From positions 62,001-126,000 of the forward strand of contig NZ_PGFB01000004.1 in assembly GCF_002797855.1 (NCBI RefSeq): a stretch of 64,000 nt of DNA, read 5' to 3'. Shown here piece after piece: positions 57,548 to 64,000 of this stretch (its first letter is position 1; the number at the start of each line of letters is the position of its first letter). The position numbers were made by a program, and so were the translations under genes. The notes beneath the pieces were generated by a model. That model searched no databases and was not told where the DNA came from. It was given only the letters and a program-made list of their open reading frames with translations. Origin of the DNA: Compostimonas suwonensis (GTDB lineage: Bacteria > Actinomycetota > Actinomycetes > Actinomycetales > Microbacteriaceae).

Positions 57548-58455
57548 CGAACGGTCTCCTTCGTGCTCGTGAGTGCGAGGAACGCGTCGTCCATGGTGCG
57601 CGCGACGACCTCGATGTCGTGGATCCTCGGCCAGGTGGCGAGCACCGTGCGCAGAACACCGTCGGAGTCGTCGGTGCGCACCGAGAAGCGTCCTGCGCGG
57701 TGATCGACGGCGTGCACCCCGGGCAGAGCCTCGAGCACAGCCCGGACATCCGCGGTCCCGTTGTCGAGGGTGAAGGCCACGACTCGGCCGGTCACAACAG
57801 CCTTGATCTCGGCGGGGGCATCGTCGGCGACGACGCGACCGCGACTCAGGATGACGATGCGGTCGGCGAAGCTATCGGCCTCATCGAGGTAATGGGTCGC
57901 GAAGACGACGGTGCGGCCCTGCGAGGTGAACTCCCTCATCGACTCCCAGAAGACGTGCCGCGCCTCGACGTCCATCGCGGCCGTCGGCTCGTCGAGGATG
58001 AGCAGCTGCGGGTTGGAGACGACAGCGACGGCGAAGCGGGCGCGCTGCAGCTGGCCGCCGCTCAAGCTGCTCACACGTTGCCGGGCGATGTCGGTGACGC
58101 GTGCGCGTTCGAGCGCCTCCGCGACCGGAAGCGGGTGGTTATGAGCAGCGGCGACGAGGGCGACGCTCTGTGCGACCGTCATCGTTGGCAGGAGCGCGCC
58201 GCCCTGCAGCATCGCGCCCACCCGGCCGCCGACGATCGCCGCGCGGGGTGTGCCTCCGAAGAGCTCGGCCGTGCCGGAGCTCGGCGTCGCGAGCCCCAGC
58301 GCCAGGTCGATCGTCGTCGATTTTCCGGCCCCATTGGGCCCGAGCAGAGCGACGACCTCGCCTCTGCCGATCTCGAGGGAGATGTCGTCGACGGCGGCGA
58401 GGGTTCCGAATCGTTTGGAGAGATCCGTCAGGCGGATCACCGGGCTTTCTGTCAT
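57544..58455 (-). CDS. ABC transporter ATP-binding protein
   Basis: 303 residues: Walker A LLGPNGAGKST (about 36-46), Q-loop, signature LSGGQLQRARFAVAV, Walker B LLILDEPTAAMD and H-loop ATHYLDEAD. The C-terminal 80 residues form the DrrA/CcmA-like accessory domain. GGAGG site before the ATG at 58455. First gene of an operon of ATPase, permease, histidine kinase and response regulator. Confidence 0.95.
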   Translation of the reverse strand: MTESPVIRLTDLSKRFGTLAAVDDISLEIGRGEVVALLGPNGAGKSTTIDLALGLATPSSGTAELFGGTPRAAIVGGRVGAMLQGGALLPTMTVAQSVALVAAAHNHPLPVAEALERARVTDIARQRVSSLSGGQLQRARFAVAVVSNPQLLILDEPTAAMDVEARHVFWESMREFTSQGRTVVFATHYLDEADSFADRIVILSRGRVVADDAPAEIKAVVTGRVVAFTLDNGTADVRAVLEALPGVHAVDHRAGRFSVRTDDSDGVLRTVLATWPRIHDIEVVARTMDDAFLALTSTKETVR

Positions 58456-58972
58456 GCCTCCATGCTCGTCGCGGCCGCCACCTCGCGCCCAGGGTGGCTG
58501 TCACGATCTGGCGGTGACAAATGTCATAACGGGTGACATCTCGGCGCTGCGGCACACTCGAAAACCTAAATGTTGTTAATAAACCGAAATAGCAGAGTAT
58601 GCCGAGTTCACGCGCCTGTCGCTGTCCCCTGTTCGAACGAGGCAACATACTGTCGACGCCATCCTCATCGCACACATACCACGCCGGATTCACCGTAGAT
58701 TTGCGGATGCTGAGACCATCGACGATAATCGCGCGCTCGACGGCAATGGCCCCCTCGCACGAGTCCGTCCATTAAGTCTTGACTATCGACATACTCTGCG
58801 ATTAGCGTGAACCTCGGACTCCCCCGGACCATTCGCCGCAGCTAGGAACGCGGCGATCGCGACGCGAACGGGTGTCTGGTGCCGCGGATGGCCGCGGTAT
58901 GGAATCAACGGGCGACGCCGCCGGGCATCGTCCGCACAGAACGTGCAGCGACGCACGGGAGAGCGAGCTTCG
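58456..58972. other. 517 nt gene-free divergent region with TGTCA half-sites and an AT-rich patch
   Basis: Near the exporter start, TGTCA half-sites occur at 58499-58503, 58515-58526 (TGACA-AA-TGTCA, palindrome) and TGACA at 58534-58538, a plausible response-regulator target. From about 58555 to 58610 and 58765 to 58805 the sequence is unusually AT-rich, with TTGACT at 58779-58784 as a -35 candidate for the inositol-phosphate synthase gene. No credible gene was found on either strand. Confidence 0.55.
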
Positions 58973-60223
58973 ATGGCTGACAGCGAACGGACGGGAATCT
59001 GGTTCATCGGAGCGCGGGGCTCGGTGGCGACGACGGCCACGATCGGGCTCTACGCCATCCGGCGCGGGGTCGCGGCATCCACCGGGCTCGTCACGGCCGG
59101 CGCGGACTTCGTGGGCGTCGACCTGCCCTCGCTCGACTCGCTCGTCGTCGGCGGTCATGACGTCTCCGGCCTTCCCCTGCAGGCCCGCGCGCAGGTCATC
59201 GTCGACGGCGGCATGGTCTCCGCCGCGATCGTCGCCCAGGTCGCCGACGAGCTCGCGCTCACGGAGCAGGACCTGCGGCCCGGCTACTCGGTGACGAGCG
59301 ACGAGACCCAGCAGGATGCCGCCGAGCGCCTGCGCGGTGACATCGTCGACTTCCGCGAACGGCACGGCCTCGCCCGCGTCGTGGTCGTCGACGTCGCCTC
59401 GACCGAGCCGCTCGTGGACGACGTGCCCGAGTTCCACGACGCCGAGCTCCTGGGCACCGCCCTCGCCGACCCGACCCGGCGCGTGCTGCCGCCGAGCTCG
59501 CTCGCGGCCTACGCGGCCATCCTCGCCGGCAGCCCCTATGTCGGCTTCACACCCTCGAGCGGGATGTCGCTGCCCGTGCTCGTCGAGCTCGCGACCCGCG
59601 CCGGCCTGCCGATCGCCGGGCAGGACGGCAAGACCGGCGAGACGCTCCTGCGCACGGCCCTCGCGCCTATGTTCCGCGCTCGGGGCATGCGCGTGCTCTC
59701 GTGGGCCGGCGCGAACCTCCTCGGCGGCGGCGACGGCGCGACCCTCGCCGACCCCGAGGCCGTGCGCAGCAAGCTCGCCTCCAAGAACCGCGGACTGCAC
59801 GAGCTGCTCGGCGACGACGTCGTGACCCCGCTGCACATCGACAACGTGCCCGATCTCGGCGACGTCAAGACCGCGTGGGACAACGTGCACGTCGAGGGCT
59901 TCCTCGGCTCGCGCCTGACCCTGCAGACCACCTGGACCGCGTACGACTCCTCCCTCGCCGCACCCCTCGTGCTCGACCTCGTGCGCCTCCTCTCGCTCGC
60001 GCACATCGCCGGCACGGGCGGCCCCGTGGCCGCCATGGGCTTCTTCTTCAAAGACCCGTGGGGCTCCGACGTGCACGACTTCGGCGAGCAGACCCGCGCT
60101 CTCGTCGACTGGGCGCACACGACGAGCGACGCGGTGGCGGCCGCGGCGCCCGTGGGGGACGCGCCCGCGGAAGCGGCACCGACCGAGGCGGCACCGACCG
60201 AATACGCGGCGAGCAGAGTGTGA
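58973..60223 (+). CDS. Myo-inositol-1-phosphate synthase, ebo-cluster type
   Basis: 416-residue NAD-dependent cyclase making 1L-myo-inositol 1-phosphate from glucose 6-phosphate. The Rossmann loop GARGSVATT (about 13-21), SGMSLPVLVELATRAGLPIAGQDGKTGETLLRTALAPMF, LSWAGANLLGGGDG and SKNRGLHELLG (active-site Lys region) match the family. The C-terminal tail has PTEAAPTE repeats. The gene starts the ebo-like cluster with overlapping downstream genes, so the product may be modified by them rather than feed general inositol metabolism. A GGGAGAGCGAG site precedes the ATG. Confidence 0.9.
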   Translation: MADSERTGIWFIGARGSVATTATIGLYAIRRGVAASTGLVTAGADFVGVDLPSLDSLVVGGHDVSGLPLQARAQVIVDGGMVSAAIVAQVADELALTEQDLRPGYSVTSDETQQDAAERLRGDIVDFRERHGLARVVVVDVASTEPLVDDVPEFHDAELLGTALADPTRRVLPPSSLAAYAAILAGSPYVGFTPSSGMSLPVLVELATRAGLPIAGQDGKTGETLLRTALAPMFRARGMRVLSWAGANLLGGGDGATLADPEAVRSKLASKNRGLHELLGDDVVTPLHIDNVPDLGDVKTAWDNVHVEGFLGSRLTLQTTWTAYDSSLAAPLVLDLVRLLSLAHIAGTGGPVAAMGFFFKDPWGSDVHDFGEQTRALVDWAHTTSDAVAAAAPVGDAPAEAAPTEAAPTEYAASRV

Positions 60224-61140
60224 CGGTGAAGGCCTATCTCGAACTCGTCAGGGCCCCGGCCGCGCTGACCGTTCTCGGCGACACCCTCGTGGGCGCGGCA
60301 TCCGCCGGCCGCGCGCTCGGGGTCCGGGGCCTGGCTCTGCCCCTCGCCTCGGCGTGCCTCTACGCGAGCGGGATGGCGCTCAACGACTACGCCGATCGGG
60401 AGCTCGACGCCGTCGAACGCCCCGAACGGCCGATCCCCTCCGGCCGGATCTCGCCGCGGCGCGCTCTCGGCGTGGCGGTGGGGCTCACCGCCGCGGGGCT
60501 CGCGATCGCGGCCGCGGCGGGCGGGCGGCGCAGCTTCGCCGTGGCGCTGCCCCTCACGGCGAGCATCTGGCTGTACGACCTCGTGGCGAAGCCCACCGCT
60601 GCCGGGCCCGCCGTCATGGCGGCCTGCCGCGGGCTCGACGTGCTCATGGGCGCGGGGAGCGACCGGATCGGCGCGGCCGCCCCGTCCGCGGCGATCATGG
60701 CCTCGCACACCTTCGGGGTCACCGCCCTCGCCCGCGGCGAGGTGCACGGCACCACGCCCGCGATCGCCCGGGCCGTCGCCCTCGGCACGGCCGCGAACAC
60801 GATCGCCGCCCTCTCGATCCCCTTGCCGGCCGGATCGGTGAGCGGCTCACCGGGCGGCCTCCGGGCCCCGAGCCCGGCCGCCGGCGCCACACGAACGCTC
60901 GCCGCGGCATCCGCGCTGTCATACGCCGCCGCCTGCGGGCCCGCCCAGCTCGAGACGGTCGAGACGCCGGATGCCGCGCACGCACGCCGAGCGACCGGCC
61001 GCGGCATCCGCGCCATGGTGCCCCTCCAGACCGCTCTCGCCGCGCGCGCCGGCTCGCTCGGCGCGACGCTCGTGCTCGCCGCCGTGGACGTCGCCGGCCG
61101 GCTGCTCTCCCGCAGGCGCTCGACCGCGGACATCACATGA
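60220..61140 (+). CDS. eboC: UbiA-type prenyltransferase EboC (SCO3242 family)
   Basis: 306-residue membrane prenyltransferase. First Asp-rich motif NDYADRELD (about 56-64) and second YDLVAKPT (about 120-127; reduced) mark UbiA enzymes; some eight to nine helices are predicted. SCO3242-type members are the EboC of ebo clusters. GTG start overlaps the upstream stop (GTGA). It could attach an isoprenoid to the inositol-phosphate or to a metabolite handled by the cluster. Confidence 0.9.
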   Translation: MTVKAYLELVRAPAALTVLGDTLVGAASAGRALGVRGLALPLASACLYASGMALNDYADRELDAVERPERPIPSGRISPRRALGVAVGLTAAGLAIAAAAGGRRSFAVALPLTASIWLYDLVAKPTAAGPAVMAACRGLDVLMGAGSDRIGAAAPSAAIMASHTFGVTALARGEVHGTTPAIARAVALGTAANTIAALSIPLPAGSVSGSPGGLRAPSPAAGATRTLAAASALSYAAACGPAQLETVETPDAAHARRATGRGIRAMVPLQTALAARAGSLGATLVLAAVDVAGRLLSRRRSTADIT

Positions 61141-62024
61141 GCACGCCCGACACGGCCGCGCCCTTCGCCATCGGCTACGGCACGAACGGCTTCACCGACC
61201 ACACGCTCGACGACGCGCTGCGAGTGCTCGCCGGCCTCGGCTACGAGGCGATCGCTCTCACCCTCGGGCACCCTCATCTCGACCCCTTCGCACACGACGC
61301 GGACGCCCGCGCCGACCGGCTCGCCCGGCGGCTCGGCGAGTTCGGGATGCGCGTCGTCGTCGAGACGGGCGCCCGGTACCTGCTCGACCCCCGTGTCAAG
61401 CACCATCCGACCCTCGTGAGCGAGGAGCTCGGCCGCCGGATCGAGTTCCTCCAGCGCGCCGTCGAGCTCGCCGAACGGCTGGACGCCGAGTGCGTCTCGT
61501 TCTGGTCGGGTGTGCTGCCCGCGGGCACGACCCCGGCGGAGGGCGAGAGGCGCATGCTCGAGAGACTGCCCGCCCTGCTCGACACCGCCGAGCGCCACGG
61601 CGTGACGCTCGCCCTCGAGCCAGAGCCGGGTATGGCCGTCGAGACCGTCGGCGACGCCCTGCGCCTGCGCGAGGCGCTCGGCTCCCCCGCGCTGCTCGGC
61701 ATCACGGTCGACCTCGGTCACTGCGTGGCCGTCGAGCCGCACGGCGTCGACGGCGCGCTCCGCGAGGCGGGGGCGCTGCTGCGCAACGTGCAGGTCGACG
61801 ACATGGTGCCCGGAGTGCACGAGCACCTCGAGCTGGGGCACGGCGAGCTCGACCTCCCGCTCGCCCTCGCGACCCTCGCCGAGATCGGCTACTGCGGTGT
61901 CGCGGCCATGGAGTTCCCCCGCCACTCGCACGACGCGCCCGCCCTCGCCGCACGCAGCATCGCCGCCGTCCGTGCGGCGTGGGAGTCATCGCCGTCCACA
62001 GCCGAGGAGCGCAGTCATGCCTGA
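61137..62024 (+). CDS. TIM-barrel sugar phosphate isomerase/epimerase-like protein
   Basis: 295-residue xylose-isomerase-like barrel (AP endonuclease 2 superfamily): AIGYGTNGFTDHTLDDALRVLAGLGYEAIALTLGHPH start, SFWSGVLPAGT, LEPEPGMAV and TVDLGHCVAVEP (metal ligands Glu, Asp/His), VQVDDM and a final MEFPRHSH. Ebo clusters contain such barrels. ATG overlaps the eboC stop (ATGA). Reaction unknown. Confidence 0.88.
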   Translation: MSTPDTAAPFAIGYGTNGFTDHTLDDALRVLAGLGYEAIALTLGHPHLDPFAHDADARADRLARRLGEFGMRVVVETGARYLLDPRVKHHPTLVSEELGRRIEFLQRAVELAERLDAECVSFWSGVLPAGTTPAEGERRMLERLPALLDTAERHGVTLALEPEPGMAVETVGDALRLREALGSPALLGITVDLGHCVAVEPHGVDGALREAGALLRNVQVDDMVPGVHEHLELGHGELDLPLALATLAEIGYCGVAAMEFPRHSHDAPALAARSIAAVRAAWESSPSTAEERSHA

Positions 62025-62706
62025 CATCCCCTCCGACGGCTGGGTCGCGCGGGCGCAGGCCGTGATCGCGAACGACCCCGCCTCGATCTCCCGCTTCTTC
62101 GCGCAGGCCGGCCGCGCCGTGGGGCGCGAGGCCGTCGAGCCCGCAGCCGACCCGACCGGCATCGTGCACGGCACCCGGGACGACCTCGCGCGCGTCGCCC
62201 TCGTGGTGTCCCTCTCCGGCGCGCTCGACGACGCCCCGCTCGCGACCGAGCTCGAATCGCTCTACCGCCACGGCGACAACGCCGAGCGACGCGGAGTGCT
62301 GCTCGGCCTCGGCGCCCTCGACACCCGCCCGGCGGGGCTCGTGGAGGGCGAGGTGGTAGCGGCAGGTGTCGAGCTCGCGAAGGACGCACTCCGCGCGAAC
62401 GACCCCCGGCTCGTGGCATCCGCCCTCGGGGATTTCGGCGCTCGGCACCTCGACGACCACAGCTGGCGCCACGGCGTGCTCAAGCTCGTGTTCATGGACG
62501 CGCCGCTCGCCTCCGTCGCGGGCCTCGACGGCCGCTACGACGACGAGCTCGACCGGATGCTCGGCGCCCTCGACGAGGAGCGCAGGGCGGCCGGGCGCAC
62601 GACACCCGACGACGTCGTGCGGCTGCGGCTCCGGCACCGCGCACAGGCACCGACGCGCGCGCAGCCGCCCCAGGACCAGCACGTGCACCAGACGAAAGGC
62701 GAATGA
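62017..62706 (+). CDS. eboA: EboA domain protein
   Basis: 229-residue mostly helical protein of the EboA family, with HEAT-like segments: DDLARVALVVSLSGAL, YRHGDNAERRGVLLGLGAL, DALRANDPRLVASALGDFGARHLDDHSWRHGVLKLVFMDAPLASVAGLDGR. It contains no catalytic motif and may be a scaffold. The ATG at 62017 overlaps the preceding stop by 8 nt and its own stop overlaps eboB. C-terminal Gln/His-rich tail. Confidence 0.88.
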   Translation: MPDIPSDGWVARAQAVIANDPASISRFFAQAGRAVGREAVEPAADPTGIVHGTRDDLARVALVVSLSGALDDAPLATELESLYRHGDNAERRGVLLGLGALDTRPAGLVEGEVVAAGVELAKDALRANDPRLVASALGDFGARHLDDHSWRHGVLKLVFMDAPLASVAGLDGRYDDELDRMLGALDEERRAAGRTTPDDVVRLRLRHRAQAPTRAQPPQDQHVHQTKGE

Positions 62707-63608
62707 TGCGCATCTTCGACCCGCACATCCACATGACCTCCCGCACGACCGACGACTACCAGGCGATGTACGCCTCGGGGGTGCGCGCGCTCGTCGAGCC
62801 CTCCTTCTGGCTCGGCCAGCCGCGCACGAGCGCGGGCTCCTTCACCGACTACTTCGACGCCCTCATCGGCTGGGAGCGCTTCCGGGCCTCGCAGTACGGC
62901 ATCCGGCACCACGCGGCGCTCGCCCTCAACCCCAAGGAGGCGAACGACCCGCGGCTGCGCGAGGTCGTCGAGCTGCTGCCCCGCTACCTCGGCAAAGACG
63001 GCGTCGTCGCGGTCGGCGAGGTCGGCTACGACTCGATGACCCCCGAGGAGGACGAGGTCTTCGCCCGCCAGCTCGAGCTCGCGCGCGAGTTCGAGCTGCC
63101 CGTCATGGTGCACACCCCGCACCGCGACAAGGTCGCCGGCACGAGGCGCACCCTCGACGTCGTGCGCGAGTCGGGCATCGACCCGGCGATGGTCGTGGTC
63201 GACCACCTCAACGAGGGCACCGTCGACCTCGTCGCCGACAGCGGTGCCTGGATGGGCTTCTCGATCTACCCGCACACGAAGATGGACGAGCCGCGGATGG
63301 TCGAGATCCTGCGCAGGATCGGCACCCGGAGGGTGCTCGTGAACTCGGCCGCCGACTGGGGCCAGTCCGATCCGCTCAAGACCTCGTCGACCGGCCGCGA
63401 GATGCTCGGCGGCGGCTTCGACGCGGCCGCGGTGCACACGGTGCTGTGGGAGAACCCCGTCGCCTTCTTCGGGCAGAGCGGCAGGCTCGTGCTCGACCCG
63501 ATCCCCGGCTTCGAGGAGGACGACGCCTCCGACGGCTCCGGCGCGCCCGACGCCTCGGGCGCGCTCTTCGAGGGCAACTCGGTGCTGCGCGGGGAGCGTG
63601 TGCGATGA
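62703..63608 (+). CDS. eboB: TatD-family metal hydrolase EboB
   Basis: 301-residue amidohydrolase-fold protein. Metal ligands: FDPHIH (H8 and H10), Glu in AVGEVGYD, His in VMVHTPHR, His in VVDHLNE and Asp in NSAADWG. The 62703 ATG overlaps the eboA stop (ATGATG, so start 62703 or 62706). TatD members cleave DNA or phosphoesters; EboB has an assigned place in ebo clusters, but its substrate is not known. C-terminal acidic Gly/Ser loop. Confidence 0.9.
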   Translation: MMRIFDPHIHMTSRTTDDYQAMYASGVRALVEPSFWLGQPRTSAGSFTDYFDALIGWERFRASQYGIRHHAALALNPKEANDPRLREVVELLPRYLGKDGVVAVGEVGYDSMTPEEDEVFARQLELAREFELPVMVHTPHRDKVAGTRRTLDVVRESGIDPAMVVVDHLNEGTVDLVADSGAWMGFSIYPHTKMDEPRMVEILRRIGTRRVLVNSAADWGQSDPLKTSSTGREMLGGGFDAAAVHTVLWENPVAFFGQSGRLVLDPIPGFEEDDASDGSGAPDASGALFEGNSVLRGERVR

Positions 63609-64000
63609 GGCTCTCCTACTGCACGAACGTTCATCCCGCCGAAGACCTCGAGGGCGTCATCCGTCAGCTCGACGAGTACTCCGGACCCGCTCGGATCGCC
63701 GCGGGCCTCGACGTGCTCGGCGTGGGCCTCTGGCTTCCCGCCGAGCTGGCCGCGCTGCTCGCGAGCGACGACGACGCTCTCGCGAGCCTCCGCGACGCGC
63801 TCGAGCGCAACCGGCTCGAGCTGCGCACGATCAACGCCTTCCCCTTCGCCGCCTTCCACGCCGAGGTCGTGAAGCTCGACGTCTACCGTCCGAACTGGGC
63901 GGATGCCGCGCGCCTGCGCTTCACGCTCGACTGCGCCCTCGTGCTCTCCCGCCTGCTGCCCCCGCACGCCGACGGCAGCATCTCGACGCTCCCCCTCGGC
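63605..64000 (+). CDS. eboE: EboE, metabolite traffic protein, cut by the right edge
   Basis: First 132 residues of a TIM-barrel protein. RLSYCTNVHPAEDLEGVIRQLDEYSGPAR and LGVGLWLPAELAALLASDD, then ELRTINAFPFAAFHAEVVKLDVYRPNW, are the EboE start. ATG overlaps the eboB stop (ATGA). EboE is the sixth member here; EboF (phosphodiesterase) and EboD may lie to the right. No stop in the window. Confidence 0.9.
   Translation, partial: MRLSYCTNVHPAEDLEGVIRQLDEYSGPARIAAGLDVLGVGLWLPAELAALLASDDDALASLRDALERNRLELRTINAFPFAAFHAEVVKLDVYRPNWADAARLRFTLDCALVLSRLLPPHADGSISTLPLG

Noticed and set aside
58593-58800. CAGAGTATG at 58593 and CATACTCTG at 58790 as an inverted repeat
   Set aside because: Arms of 9-10 bp nearly 200 nt apart in an AT-rich patch; likely chance.
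1-64000. tRNA, rRNA, CRISPR array, IS elements, prophage genes
   Set aside because: No cloverleaf, spaced direct-repeat array, transposase or phage structural protein was recognised on either strand.

Overview
The window is a chromosome segment of a high-GC actinobacterium, most probably a member of the Microbacteriaceae. Reasons: very high GC with third-position bias almost throughout, GTG and TTG starts, recurrent GGATGC/GCATCC words, actinobacterial families (DUF3516 helicase, HelD, the CE1758/CE1759-type flavin pair), and many genes whose start codon lies 6-7 nt after a TAnnnT box (leaderless transcripts). No tRNA, rRNA, IS element, phage gene or CRISPR array was seen.

Layout. 1-3 kb: a truncated sugar-binding lipoprotein gene under two LacI-type operators, then a type III polyketide synthase coupled to a small membrane methyltransferase. 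3-9 kb: alpha/beta hydrolase, membrane protein plus winged-helix regulator, GNAT, VIT1-type transporter and pnp. 9-14.5 kb: TetR/SDR divergon, the paired flavin reductase and LLM monooxygenase, DedA protein, thioredoxin, a tandem-repeat spacer and rpsO (separated here from pnp). 14.7-17.5 kb: a large GH63-like glucosidase. 17.5-19.15 kb: a two-gene island of clearly lower GC, DUF262 plus HEPN, the best candidate for an acquired defence module. 19.2-24.4 kb: LLM oxidoreductase, an M4 (protealysin-type) protease followed by an emfourin-like inhibitor, DUF167, TetR, flavin reductase and MarR. 24.4-37 kb: HelD, two FKBP genes, HxlR/MFS divergon, FAD-linked oxidase, Ada-AlkA fusion, ribokinase, glycosyltransferase, hydrolase and a FadR-type regulator. 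37-42 kb: an operon with L-fuconate dehydratase and a ribose-type ABC importer, with a clear promoter and operator. 42-58.5 kb: FAH hydrolase and YihY, aspartate ammonia-lyase, DUF4190, carboxylesterase, MFS, NUDIX/DUF2207, DUF3516 helicase, and a four-gene ABC exporter plus two-component operon. 59-64 kb: an ebo-type cluster (myo-inositol-phosphate synthase, EboC, TIM-barrel isomerase, EboA, EboB, EboE) running off the right edge.

How genes work together: the sugar genes (1 kb, 37-42 kb, ribokinase, GH63-like enzyme) suggest a plant- or soil-associated heterotroph. The ebo cluster is six genes with 4-8 nt overlaps and points to building and moving a prenylated or cyclitol-linked metabolite across the membrane. 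The DUF262/HEPN pair looks like a foreign antiviral cassette that uses host-style leaderless initiation. All functional calls come from reading protein sequence and context; no database search was run.
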